DNA of 64,000 nucleotides from Micromonospora chalcea. GTDB lineage: Bacteria; Actinomycetota; Actinomycetes; Mycobacteriales; Micromonosporaceae. The first letter of the stretch is position 1; each line of letters opens with the position of its first letter. Both the position numbers and the translations under genes were made by a program. The DNA is taken from NCBI RefSeq assembly GCF_002926165.1, contig NZ_MAGP01000024.1, positions 51,876 to 115,875 of the forward strand, given 5' to 3'. This document shows, in pieces, positions 1 through 7,956 of this stretch. The notes under the pieces are model-generated. The model saw nothing but the letters and a program-made list of their open reading frames with translations, searched no databases and was not told the origin of the DNA.

Positions 1-1
1 A

Positions 2-400
2 CTGCGGCTGATCGAGGAGCGCGGCCTCACCCTGGGCAGCTCCTACCAGGTCAATCTGGGCGGGACCGAAGACTTCCGCAACCTGGTCGAGAACCCGAAC
101 ACCAAGAAGCAGTCCAAGCTGAACGCCCTGGGGTCGTCCGGCAAGGTCCAGATGGCGCCCCTCGCGTACATGCCGCACCTGCGATCCCACAAGATCGCCC
201 ACCTCAACATCGAAGCGCAGGGCTGGGCCGAGACGGCGGTGAGTGTGGAGGTGCGCCTGCAGGTCCATGACCCGAGTGGTGCTGCCGGCGTCAACATCGA
301 CCTGATTCGTCTGGCGGCCATCGCCCTGCGGTCGGGTCGTGGCGGCTACCCGGCCGAAGCGGCATCCCTCCTGAAGTCCCCACCCGGAACCGCGATCTGA
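2..400 (+). CDS. ino1: Inositol-3-phosphate synthase, C-terminal part (5' end outside window)
   Basis: Only the last 132 codons are present, read from the first full codon at 2 to TGA at 398-400. The family converts glucose 6-phosphate to 1L-myo-inositol 1-phosphate with NAD, the entry to phosphatidylinositol and mycothiol in actinobacteria. The visible part carries NLGGTEDFRNL, which matches the conserved N-x-GG-x-x-D-F-x-N stretch. It is followed by the KIAHLNIEAQGW and VSVEVRLQVHD strands and the closing helix AGVNIDLIRLAAIAL. The NAD-binding half is off the window, so completeness cannot be judged. The next gene begins 57 nt downstream and has its own operator, so this gene probably ends its transcription unit. 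Confidence 0.8.
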   Translation: MRLIEERGLTLGSSYQVNLGGTEDFRNLVENPNTKKQSKLNALGSSGKVQMAPLAYMPHLRSHKIAHLNIEAQGWAETAVSVEVRLQVHDPSGAAGVNIDLIRLAAIALRSGRGGYPAEAASLLKSPPGTAI

Positions 401-416
401 CCCCAACCCCCGGACC

Positions 417-434
417 GTTCGGCGCGGCCCGAAC
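417..434. promoter_or_regulatory. Inverted-repeat operator upstream of the ArsR-type gene
   Basis: GTTCGG-N6-CCGAAC, a perfect 6+6 inverted repeat. It ends exactly 23 nt before the ATG of the ArsR-type gene, and its -10-like CAGCAT (446-451) ends 6 nt before the ATG. The same repeat with the same spacing lies before the P450 gene at 1266-1283. A site in this position would cover the -35/-10 spacer and block RNA polymerase. Autoregulation by the adjacent ArsR-type protein is inferred. Confidence 0.65.
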
Positions 435-457
435 CGTGCCCGTGTCAGCATGGGCCG

Positions 458-1201
458 ATGACCACCGGTGCCGACGGACGCGGACTCGCCGGGTTCGCCC
501 GGCTGCTCGCCGACCCCACCCGGGCCGGCTTCTGCCTGGCCCTGCTCGACGGCCGCGCCTGGACCGCCGGGGAGCTGGCCCGCGCCGCCGGGGTGGCCGC
601 GTCCACCGCGAGCGGCCACCTCACCCGGCTGGTGGCGGGCGGTCTGGTGGTCGAGGAGCGGCAGGGCCGCCACCGGTACGTCCGCCTCGCCGACCCGGGC
701 GTCGCCCAGCTCGTCGAGGACCTGGCCGCGCGGGCGCCCGCACCGGCGGCCCCGCCCCGCACGTTGCGCGCCGCGTCGGCCGGTGCCGCCCTGGCGTACG
801 CGCGCACCTGCTACGACCACCTGGCCGGGCGGCTCGGCGTGCTGCTGCACGACGCCCTGCTCGACCGTGGCGTGCTCGACCGCACCGGCGGCCTCGCGCT
901 GACCGAGGCCGGCATGAGCTGGCTGGACCGTCTCGGCGTACCCGTCGAACCACTGCGCGGCACCCGGCGGCCGCTCGTCCGCGACTGCCTGGACTGGACC
1001 GAACGGCGCCCGCACCTGGCCGGCGCGGTCGGGGCGGCGCTGTGCGGGCGCTTCCTCGACCTCGGCTGGACCGCGCGCGGCAACGGCCGGGCGGTACGGG
1101 TCACCCCGGCGGGGCGGGACGCGCTGGCCGAGGCGCTCGGGCTCGACCCGGTGCTGCTGGCCGCGCCCGCCACCCGGGTCACCGGCCCGGCGCGCGCCTG
1201 A
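458..1201 (+). CDS. ArsR-family winged-helix transcriptional regulator
   Basis: 247 aa. Residues about 10-80 form a winged helix-turn-helix: AGELARAAGVAASTASGHL is the HTH and GRHRYVRLAD the wing. It is preceded by the DPTRAGFCLALLDGRAWTAGEL helix typical of ArsR/SmtB proteins. A conserved block, ARTCYDHLAGRLGV, follows near residue 110, as in long actinobacterial ArsR proteins. No Cys-rich metal site is evident; CYDH and DCLDW carry the only obvious cysteines, so the inducer is unknown. ATG at 458 lies 7 nt after a -10-like CAGCAT, suggesting a leaderless mRNA. The operator at 417-434 and its copy before the P450 operon indicate autorepression plus control of the next two genes. Confidence 0.85.
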   Translation: MTTGADGRGLAGFARLLADPTRAGFCLALLDGRAWTAGELARAAGVAASTASGHLTRLVAGGLVVEERQGRHRYVRLADPGVAQLVEDLAARAPAPAAPPRTLRAASAGAALAYARTCYDHLAGRLGVLLHDALLDRGVLDRTGGLALTEAGMSWLDRLGVPVEPLRGTRRPLVRDCLDWTERRPHLAGAVGAALCGRFLDLGWTARGNGRAVRVTPAGRDALAEALGLDPVLLAAPATRVTGPARA

Positions 1202-1265
1202 CCCGCCCGTGCCCCGCGGCACCGGTCCCGCCCGCGGCTGACCGCCGGGTGTGCCCGGCCGGATC

Positions 1266-1283
1266 GTTCGGTCCGGGCCGAAC
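1266..1283. promoter_or_regulatory. Second copy of the ArsR-type operator, before the P450 operon
   Basis: GTTCGG-N6-CCGAAC again, with a different 6-nt spacer (TCCGGG). It ends 23 nt before ATG 1307 and is followed by -10 TACGGT (1295-1300). Identical arms, spacer length and distance to the start at two neighbouring promoters make chance unlikely. Confidence 0.65.
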
Positions 1284-1306
1284 TGTCGGCGCCCTACGGT
1301 CCGGTG

Positions 1307-2311
1307 ATGGATTCACCGACGATCACGGCTGCTCCGGGCACGCCGCCCTGCGGGCCGCCGACCTCGGACGACGGCGGCTGGGTGGTCACCCGGTACGCGG
1401 ACGTCGTCTCCCTCCTGACCGATCCCCGCTGCGTGGTGCCGCCCGCCGAGGAGGCGCCGGAGGGCGGCCTGGCATGGCTGCGCGCCTCGGTGAGCCGGTT
1501 CAGCCCGCCGGACCGGCATGCCGCGCGGCGAGCCGTCGGGGTGGCGGCGCTCGACACGCTCGACCCACGGGAACTGCGCGTGATCGCGGAACGGCTGACC
1601 GGGCGGATCCTCGACCGCGCCGCGAGCGCGGACAACGGCGGCGACCGGGTGGACGTGACCGGTGACCTGGCTCGGCGCGTACCCCTTGTGGTGCTGGCGG
1701 AGCGGCTCGGGCTGGCCGACCCGGCGGCGGCCGTCGCGGAGGTGACGGCGGTGGCCGCCGCCTACCACCCGGGCGCCGGCCCGGCGGCGGTGCGGCGGGC
1801 GGACCGGGCGGTGGCGGCGCTGCTGGCCATGTCGCCGCCCGCTCCGGCCGAGGTGACAGCGAACCGGCTCGGGCTGCTGGTGCAGGCCGCCGACGCCACC
1901 GCCGGGCTGATCGTGGCCGCCGTCCGGCACGGGCTCGACGCGCCGGACGGGCTCGAGACCGACGCGCTGCTCGCCGAGGTGCTGCGCCTCGACCCGCCGG
2001 TACGGGTCACCCGCCGGGTCGCCGCCGACCCGCTGACCCTGGACGGCCAGCCGGTGCGCGTGGGGGAGCGGCTGCTGCTGCGGTTCGACGCCGCCAACCG
2101 CGACCCGGCGGTCTTTCCGGAGCCGGACCGTTTCCGCGCCGGCCGGGCGAACGCCGCGCTGACGTTCGGCGCCGGCCCCCGCGGCTGCCCCGGGCAGCGG
2201 CACGCGCTCGCCCTGGCCGCCGGCGTGGTCGGCGTGCTGCGCCGCCGCTGCCGTCCCGGCGGCCCTACCCCTGACGTCCCGCCGACCCCACTCGAGGTGA
2301 TCCTCCGATGA
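1307..2311 (+). CDS. Cytochrome P450 (short)
   Basis: 334 aa from ATG 1307; GTG 1304 is an alternative. The haem loop FGAGPRGCPG near residue 288 fits FxxGxxxCxG, so the axial Cys is present. EVLR near 226 supplies ExxR, and AADAT near 185 occupies the place of the I-helix A-G/A-x-x-T oxygen-activation motif. Bacterial P450s usually have about 400 residues. Here the protein begins almost directly at WVVTRYADVVSLL, so the N-terminal 30-40 residues of the fold are missing or diverged. The substrate cannot be inferred. The stop overlaps the next ATG (ATGA, 2308), so it is co-translated with the PEP-mutase-like gene. TACGGT ends 6 nt before ATG, so the mRNA is probably leaderless. Confidence 0.85.
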   Translation: MDSPTITAAPGTPPCGPPTSDDGGWVVTRYADVVSLLTDPRCVVPPAEEAPEGGLAWLRASVSRFSPPDRHAARRAVGVAALDTLDPRELRVIAERLTGRILDRAASADNGGDRVDVTGDLARRVPLVVLAERLGLADPAAAVAEVTAVAAAYHPGAGPAAVRRADRAVAALLAMSPPAPAEVTANRLGLLVQAADATAGLIVAAVRHGLDAPDGLETDALLAEVLRLDPPVRVTRRVAADPLTLDGQPVRVGERLLLRFDAANRDPAVFPEPDRFRAGRANAALTFGAGPRGCPGQRHALALAAGVVGVLRRRCRPGGPTPDVPPTPLEVILR

Positions 2312-3102
2312 CCGACCGGTACCGCGCATTCCGTGACCTGCACCGGCCCGGCGAACCGCTGCTCCTGCCGAACGCCTGGGACCACGCCTCCGCCGCGGCG
2401 CTCGCCGCCAGGGGCCATCAGGCGATCGGTACGACCAGCCTGGGCGTGGCGGCGGCCGCCGGGCGGCCGGACGCCGTCAGGGCGACCCGCGCCGAGACGC
2501 TGGAGCTGGCGTACCGGCTGCGGGACCTGCCGGCGCTGCTGACGGTGGACGTCGAGGACGGCTTCCACGATGACCCGGCGCAGGTCGCCGGGTTCGTGGG
2601 CGAGCTGGCCGCGCTCGGGGTGGTCGGCGTGAACCTGGAGGACGGGCGCCCGGACGGGCGACTGGCCCCGGCGGACCACGTCGCCGCCGTGATCGCTGCG
2701 GTCCGCGCGGCGGTGCCGCGGATGGTCGTCAACGCCCGCACCGACGCCTGGTGGCTGGGCGTGCCGGCGCCGCTGGACGAGGCACGGCGGCGGGCGGCGG
2801 CGTTCCGGGCCGCCGGTGCCGACTGCCTGTTCGTGCCCGGCGCGCCGGACGACCTGGTCGGCCTGCTCGCCGCCGAGGCGGGGTTGCCGCTGAACGTGCT
2901 GTACCGGCCGGGCGGCCCGGACCTCGCAGCCCTCGGGCGGCTCGGCGTGGCCCGGGTCAACACCGGATCGCTGCTGTTCCGGGCCGCGCTCGGTGCCGCG
3001 CTGCACCTGACCGACGCGATCGGCGCCGGGTGTGACGCGGGCCTGCCGGCGCCGCCCGGATACGAGGAGGTGCAGGCCCTGGTGTCGCCGTCCGCCACCT
3101 GA
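2308..3102 (+). CDS. Isocitrate lyase/PEP mutase-family protein
   Basis: 264 aa, a TIM-barrel of the isocitrate lyase/phosphoenolpyruvate mutase superfamily. LLLPNAWDHASAAALAARGH opens the barrel, LLTVDVEDGF supplies the acidic Mg-binding segment, GVNLEDG is the next conserved loop, and VVNARTD near residue 142 is the family signature. The lyase KKCGH catalytic loop is absent, so this is not a true isocitrate lyase. 2-methylisocitrate lyase-like or oxaloacetate hydrolase-like activity is possible, but the substrate is unknown. It overlaps the P450 by 4 nt and belongs to the same operon under the 1266-1283 operator. Confidence 0.8.
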   Translation: MTDRYRAFRDLHRPGEPLLLPNAWDHASAAALAARGHQAIGTTSLGVAAAAGRPDAVRATRAETLELAYRLRDLPALLTVDVEDGFHDDPAQVAGFVGELAALGVVGVNLEDGRPDGRLAPADHVAAVIAAVRAAVPRMVVNARTDAWWLGVPAPLDEARRRAAAFRAAGADCLFVPGAPDDLVGLLAAEAGLPLNVLYRPGGPDLAALGRLGVARVNTGSLLFRAALGAALHLTDAIGAGCDAGLPAPPGYEEVQALVSPSAT

Positions 3103-3204
3103 TCGGGCACTTCGGGGGAGATGGGAGGAATCGCGCCTTCTCCGGTCTTTACGGTGTGTGCAGGCCCAATCACGCCGTGTCCTGACCGAGAGGGGACGGA
3201 GACC

Positions 3205-4164
3205 ATGCGAGTGCCCAGCCGCAGCCCCGGTCGCCAGCCCGGTCCCGCCGCCGTACCCACCGCTCCCGCCCGCCGGGTGCCCGCAGCCGGCCGGCGCGGC
3301 GACGCCGTCCCGGACCTGTCCGCGTACCGGGCGGCGGTGGCGGACCTCCTGGTCGAGGTGGGCGCGCTCGCCGACGCGCCGTCGGCCACCGCCCGCCAGG
3401 TGCTGCTCGACCAGCGGCTGCGCGAACCCGCCATCGCCGCCGTCCTCGACGCCACGCCCCAGGGGCTGATCGGGGCCCGGGAGACGCTGCTGCTGGAGAT
3501 GGCCCGCTACCAGCCAAACGCGCGCAGCTCGGCGCAGGACCTTACCGCGCTGGTGCGGATCTACCTGCTCTCCCGCGTCGACGTGCTCTGGTGGCGGGAC
3601 GCCCCGACGTTCCTCACCGACGACCAGGTCCGCACCAGCGCCGAACTCGTCGACCTGGAGTGGCTGCGCCGGCGCGGGCTGATCGAGTTCCGCTATCAGG
3701 AGCAGCCCGCCACGGTCGTGGGCCGGGGCCTGCGCGCGGCGCGCCGCCGGTTGCTTCCGGCCGCCACCCCGCGTACCGCCGGTCTGCTGTTCCGCCGGGC
3801 CCGCCGCGAGATGATCGCGTTCCTCAACGACCTGGCCCGGGAGTTCGCGGCCGTCGCGCCGGACGGCACGCCGCCGCTCTGGGTGACCAGCCTGGCCCGC
3901 AGCGCCGAGCACCAGTACCGGCTGCGCCGCCTGGGGTACGCCGCGATGGTGCCCAGCGGACACTGCCTCGGCTGGGCCGCCGATGTCGAGCTGGAATGGT
4001 ACGAGCGCTTCGGCGCCCGTTCGGCCCTCGCCGGGTTGCTCCTGGCCCGCCAGGACGCCGGCGAGGTGAACGTGGTCGACGAGGGACAGGCCTGGCACGT
4101 GTGTCTCGCCCCGGACGCCCGCCGCCGCTACCGGCGGGCGTACGAGGCCGAGATGGGGGTGTGA
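3205..4164 (+). CDS. M15-peptidase-like (DUF5715-type) protein
   Basis: 319 aa. ATG 3205 is preceded by GAGAGGGGACGGAG; the upstream ATG 3121 is disfavoured because a -10-like TACGGT (3150-3155) lies between. The C-terminal third carries SGHCLGWAAD near residue 252, matching the SxHxxGxAxD zinc motif of M15 D,D-peptidases, and GQAWHVCL near 295 supplies the last His. The N-terminal 200 residues are helical and Arg-rich and match no domain I know. No signal peptide is seen, so action on peptidoglycan would need another export route. It ends 4 nt before the asparagine-synthase GTG, so the two are translationally coupled. The zinc-site reading is good; the biological role is unknown. Confidence 0.65.
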   Translation: MRVPSRSPGRQPGPAAVPTAPARRVPAAGRRGDAVPDLSAYRAAVADLLVEVGALADAPSATARQVLLDQRLREPAIAAVLDATPQGLIGARETLLLEMARYQPNARSSAQDLTALVRIYLLSRVDVLWWRDAPTFLTDDQVRTSAELVDLEWLRRRGLIEFRYQEQPATVVGRGLRAARRRLLPAATPRTAGLLFRRARREMIAFLNDLAREFAAVAPDGTPPLWVTSLARSAEHQYRLRRLGYAAMVPSGHCLGWAADVELEWYERFGARSALAGLLLARQDAGEVNVVDEGQAWHVCLAPDARRRYRRAYEAEMGV

Positions 4165-4168
4165 CCCG

Positions 4169-5779
4169 GTGTGCGGCATCGCGCTGAGCATCGGCCCCGA
4201 GGCCGACCCGGCCACGTTCCGCCGGATGCTCACCGCGCTCGCGTCGCGTGGTGAGGTCACCGAGACCCGCCAGGAGAACGGCCTCCTGGCCGGCGTACGG
4301 CGCCTGAAGATCGTGGACCGGGAACGGTCCGTCCAGCCGTGGATGTCGCCGGACGAGCGGCACCTGCTCTGCTACAACGGCGAGATCTTCAACCACCACG
4401 AGCTGCGCGCCGAGCTGACCCGGCTCGGGCACGAGTTCCGCACCACCGGCGACACCGAGGTCGTGCTGACCGCGTTCCGCCAGTGGGGCGAGAACGCGGT
4501 ACGCCGGCTGCGTGGGGAGTACGCGTTCGTGATCGTCGAGCGGGACAGCGGGCGGGCGTACCTGGCCCGGGACCCGCTCGGGGTCAAGCCGCTGTACTGG
4601 TCCCGCCTGCCCGGCTGCCTGCACCTCGCCTCCGAGGTCAAGGCGCTCGTCGGGCACGGCGCGCCGATCGGCGAGGTGGCGCCCGGGCACCACGGCTGGG
4701 TCGAGCCCGGCGAACCGGTCCGGCCGCGCCCGCACGTCGACCTGCTCACCCTCGGCGACGGCCTGCCGGTGATCGACGACCCGGACGAGGCGGCCCTGCT
4801 GGTCCGCGTCGCGCTCACCGACGCGATGCGGGCCCGGCTGGACACCGACCTCACCGTCGGCGTGCTGCTCTCCGGCGGCCTGGACAGCTCGCTGGCGCTG
4901 CTGCACGCCCGCGAACTGCACCCGGACTGCGTGGCGGTCACCATCGGCGTGCCGGAGAGCCCCGACGTCGCGTACGCCCGGCGGCTCGCCGCCGACCTCG
5001 GCGTGCCGCACGAGGTGATCGAGCTGCGCCCCCGCGACATCCGGCTGGCCGACGTACGTGAGGCGATCCGGGTCTCCGAGCTGACCGAGTACGGCGACAT
5101 CATCAACGCTGTCGTCTCGGTGCCGATCTTCCGGCGGCTGCGCGAGCTGGGCGTACGGGTGGTGCTCACCGGCGACGGCTCCGACGAGCTGTTCGGCGGC
5201 TATCCGATGTACCACCAGGTCGGGCCGGAGCGGTCCCGCCGGCTGTTCCTGCACAAGATCCGCAACCTGTGCCGGACCGAGCTGCAACGGGTGGACCGGG
5301 CCAGCATGGCGCACGGGGTGGAGGCCCGGGTGCCGTTCCTCGACCTCAGCGTCGTCGAGCTGGCCATGCGGCTGCCGCTGGACCTCAAGCTGCGCGACGG
5401 GCAGGAGAAGTGGATCGTCCGGCAGGCCTTCGCCGACCTGCTGCCCGCCTACGTCCGGCAGCGGCCGAAGAACCCGATGTCGTACTCGTCCGGGCTGCAC
5501 GAACGGGCCCGCCTCTACAAGCCGCTGTTCGCCCGGCTGCACCGCTCCTTCGGCTACGACCTGCTGGAACCGGTCCGCCGGGACTTCGACAGCGTGCTCA
5601 CCCGCTGCGGCAACGACCTCGACCGGGCCATCGCCGAGGGCATGGCCCGGCCCGACTACACCGTGCTGGAACACGCCCGGGACCTGGTCGGCGCGGCCCG
5701 GTGGAACGCCGCGCCGATGGTCCGGCGGCTGGTCAACCCGCGCCGCACCCGAGGCGACGAGGCGCCCCTGCCCGGGTGA
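4169..5779 (+). CDS. Asparagine synthase (glutamine-hydrolysing) family protein
   Basis: 536 aa from GTG. The N-terminal class-II amidotransferase domain begins M-C-G-I, so Cys2 is the nucleophile once Met is removed. It continues with LCYNGEIFNHHELR and TGDTEVV, the glutamine pocket. The synthetase domain has the PP-loop SGGLDSS near 235, TGDGSDELFGGYP near 335 and HGVEARVPFLD near 378. All active-site motifs are intact, so it should make an amide from an aspartyl-type acid, glutamine and ATP. Known AsnB proteins are often longer (about 550-650 aa), and the C-terminus here is short. Pairing with a peptidase-like gene suggests a special acceptor, but plain asparagine synthesis cannot be excluded. 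Confidence 0.85.
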   Translation: MCGIALSIGPEADPATFRRMLTALASRGEVTETRQENGLLAGVRRLKIVDRERSVQPWMSPDERHLLCYNGEIFNHHELRAELTRLGHEFRTTGDTEVVLTAFRQWGENAVRRLRGEYAFVIVERDSGRAYLARDPLGVKPLYWSRLPGCLHLASEVKALVGHGAPIGEVAPGHHGWVEPGEPVRPRPHVDLLTLGDGLPVIDDPDEAALLVRVALTDAMRARLDTDLTVGVLLSGGLDSSLALLHARELHPDCVAVTIGVPESPDVAYARRLAADLGVPHEVIELRPRDIRLADVREAIRVSELTEYGDIINAVVSVPIFRRLRELGVRVVLTGDGSDELFGGYPMYHQVGPERSRRLFLHKIRNLCRTELQRVDRASMAHGVEARVPFLDLSVVELAMRLPLDLKLRDGQEKWIVRQAFADLLPAYVRQRPKNPMSYSSGLHERARLYKPLFARLHRSFGYDLLEPVRRDFDSVLTRCGNDLDRAIAEGMARPDYTVLEHARDLVGAARWNAAPMVRRLVNPRRTRGDEAPLPG

Positions 5780-5810
5780 GCCCGCGTGGCCCCGGTAGGA
5801 GGCCGCCGGG

Positions 5811-6686
5811 TCAGCGCCGCAGGTCCACGTCGGCGGCCACGCCGGAGACCGGGTCCATGCAGTGCACCGTCGGGCCCGGACGCAGCCGGGCGTCCGAGGC
5901 GTACCGCCGGGCCAGCTCCCGCCCGGCGGCGGCGTCGCCGCGGTCGGCGGCCACCAGCAGCGCGGCGACCTCGTCGACGAGCGTGAGGTCGGCGCCGGTC
6001 AGGTCCTCGGTCATCGCCCCGAAACCGTCCCAGAGCAGCACCTCGTCCTTGTGCCGGTGGGCCAGCTCCAGCAGCACGTAGTCGTGGATGAACCAGTCGC
6101 CCCGGATCGGCAGCGACGGGTCCACGCCGTAGCTGTCCGGGTCGACCCGGCCCGCCCGGTACGCCAGCCACACCCGGGCCGCCGACTCGAAGTGCCCGGC
6201 CTCCGGGTCGATGTCGTAGCCGTCGAACGGCCGGTCGCCGGCCGGGTCCAGCTCGGGGTCGGACCAGACCCACCGCTCGCCGTCCCACCACTCGGCGAGC
6301 ACATGGTCGTGGTGCCAGCCGGGCACGAAGTAGCTCGCGAACCCGACCCGGCTGCGGGCCGGGACGCCGTGCTGGCGCAGCGCCGCGACGGTGAGCAGCG
6401 TGTGGTCCCGGCAGCACCCGGCGACCCGCTCGGCGGCCGGGCGCTCGGCGGTCAGCGGCAGCGGGAACCGCGACTGGTCGGCGTCGAGGATGCGGTCCAG
6501 CCAGCGCAGATTCACCTCGGCCCGGCGGACGTCCGGCAGCTCCACCCCGCCGGCCCGGTAGTGGATGATCACGTTGCGGGCGGTCGCCGCGACGGTGGGC
6601 AGGTCAGCCGGCACGGCGTCGAGCAGCGCCGCGTGGTGGCGGGGATCGCTGTACGGGGAGTGGGTCCGGTAGTCGTCGACGTCCAT
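5811..6686 (-). CDS. Transglutaminase-like domain protein
   Basis: 291 aa. GCCRDHTLLTVAALR (near residue 90) carries the catalytic Cys, HHDHVLAEWW the His and WVWSDPELD the Asp of the transglutaminase/papain-like triad. The region after residue 160 (SYGVDPSLPIRGDWFIHDYV) is an extension typical of bacterial transglutaminase-like proteins of unknown substrate. No signal peptide. The start is taken at 6686: on the minus strand GACAAT ends 6 nt before this ATG, while the 48 further codons upstream are Pro/Arg/Ser-rich and look non-coding. It converges on the asparagine synthase gene with only a 31-nt gap. Confidence 0.75.
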   Translation of the reverse strand: MDVDDYRTHSPYSDPRHHAALLDAVPADLPTVAATARNVIIHYRAGGVELPDVRRAEVNLRWLDRILDADQSRFPLPLTAERPAAERVAGCCRDHTLLTVAALRQHGVPARSRVGFASYFVPGWHHDHVLAEWWDGERWVWSDPELDPAGDRPFDGYDIDPEAGHFESAARVWLAYRAGRVDPDSYGVDPSLPIRGDWFIHDYVLLELAHRHKDEVLLWDGFGAMTEDLTGADLTLVDEVAALLVAADRGDAAAGRELARRYASDARLRPGPTVHCMDPVSGVAADVDLRR

Positions 6687-6859
6687 CCGGCCATTGTCGG
6701 CGCGGGACGCGGCCGGCGGGTGCCCGCTCGGCGCGCAATCTCGCGGCACCCGAATGCCAGGTCCGGTCACCGCCGGCGCGGTGGCGGATGTTCGCTGTGG
6801 TGCGGAGTTGACCGGGTCCCGGATGGACATCGGCGGACGCCTCTTCTAGCGTCGCTGTC

Positions 6860-7852
6860 ATGCGGAGGACCCTCATCGCCGGCGGGCTCGCGTTGCTCCT
6901 GCTCGGCACGGCCTGCGGGGAGAGCCGCCGGTCCGACCCGCCGGCCGCGGCCGGCTCGCCCACCGCCTCGCGGCAGGACCCGGGCCAGGTCGAACGGACG
7001 CTGGCCAGCCTCCGCAAGATCGACGACCTGCCGATGTACGAGATGACGTACGACGGCGACTACGACCCGACCGCCGGGCTGGCCGGGTCGACGCCGCCGA
7101 GCCCGTTCGGCTGCTCGTTGTTCGCCGCGCTCGGCGACCGGGAGCGGCCGGTGTTCGCCCGCAACTTCGACTGGGAGCCGAACCCCGCGCTGGTGCTGCG
7201 CACCGACCCGCCGGACGGTTACGCCTCGATCTCGCTGGTCGACATCTCCTACCTGGGGGTGGCCGCCGACCCGACGGGGGACCGGCGGCTGCTGGACGCG
7301 CCGCTGCTGCCGTTCGACGGCATGAACGAGCGGGGTCTCGCGGTCGGGCTGGCCGCCGACGACGGGGCGCGCGCCGAGCCGGTGCCGGGACTGCCGAAGG
7401 TGGGCTCGGTGCGCATCCTGCGCCTGGTGCTCGACTCGGCCGCGACCGTGGACGAGGCGGTCGCCGTGTTCAAGCGCTACAACCTGGACTTCGACGGCGG
7501 GCCGCCGCTGCACTACCTGCTGGCCGACGCGACCGGCACGTCGGCGGTGGTGGAGTTCGTCGACGGGAAGATGACAGTGGACCGGCGCAGCGGCCCGTGG
7601 CAGGCGCTGACGAACGTGCCGGCCGTCGGTGTGCCCGACCGGGAACTGCGCCAGGACCGCAGGTACGGGGTGCTGGCGAAGGAACTGGACCGCACCGGTG
7701 GGGTGGTCGACACGGCCGGGGCACTGCGGCTGCTGAACGCGGTACGCCAGTCGCACACCCGCTGGTCGGTCACGTACGGGCTGCGCAGCGGCGAGGTGCG
7801 GGTGGTCACGGCCGGTGGCGGCACCCGCGACTACCGCCTGCCGATGAGCTGA
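6860..7852 (+). CDS. Lipoprotein linear amide C-N hydrolase (Ntn-type)
   Basis: 330 aa. Residues 1-19 form a lipoprotein signal ending LLGTAC, so Cys19 would be lipidated. After a linker, FGCSLFAALGD near residue 84 provides a Cys followed by the NFDWEP loop; this is the C-x(n)-N-x-D arrangement of choloylglycine hydrolase/C45-C59 Ntn hydrolases, where that Cys is the N-terminal nucleophile after processing. DGMNERGLAVGL and the later FDGGPPLHYLLAD also match the fold. It probably hydrolyses a linear amide outside the membrane; the substrate is unknown. TAGCGT (6847-6852) ends 7 nt before ATG, pointing to a leaderless transcript. Confidence 0.8.
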   Translation: MRRTLIAGGLALLLLGTACGESRRSDPPAAAGSPTASRQDPGQVERTLASLRKIDDLPMYEMTYDGDYDPTAGLAGSTPPSPFGCSLFAALGDRERPVFARNFDWEPNPALVLRTDPPDGYASISLVDISYLGVAADPTGDRRLLDAPLLPFDGMNERGLAVGLAADDGARAEPVPGLPKVGSVRILRLVLDSAATVDEAVAVFKRYNLDFDGGPPLHYLLADATGTSAVVEFVDGKMTVDRRSGPWQALTNVPAVGVPDRELRQDRRYGVLAKELDRTGGVVDTAGALRLLNAVRQSHTRWSVTYGLRSGEVRVVTAGGGTRDYRLPMS

Positions 7853-7902
7853 TCCGGGCCGGGTGGACCGCTCCGGCCGAGGTCGTCGGCGCTGATAACG
7901 CA

Positions 7903-7942
7903 CCGGGCCCGGCGGCCCCCGCGAGGGGAGCGCCGGGCCCGG
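7903..7942. terminator. Bidirectional terminator hairpin
   Basis: A perfect 12-bp inverted repeat (CCGGGCCCGGCG at 7903-7914, complement at 7931-7942) with a further CCCC/GGGG pairing inside the loop. It lies between two convergent genes. There is no T-run, as is common in actinobacteria. Confidence 0.75.
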
Positions 7943-7956
7943 GACGGGTCAGCGGG

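Noticed and set aside
3121..3204. Earlier start of the M15-like gene at 3121
   Set aside because: The GGGGGAG directly abuts the ATG, and a -10-like TACGGT and a better-spaced SD lie further downstream.
3205..6686. Lasso-peptide cluster (asparagine-synthase-like cyclase plus transglutaminase-like protease)
   Set aside because: The synthase has a full class-II amidotransferase domain with Cys2, the transglutaminase-like gene is on the other strand and twice the usual B-protein size, and no precursor peptide or RRE gene is visible.
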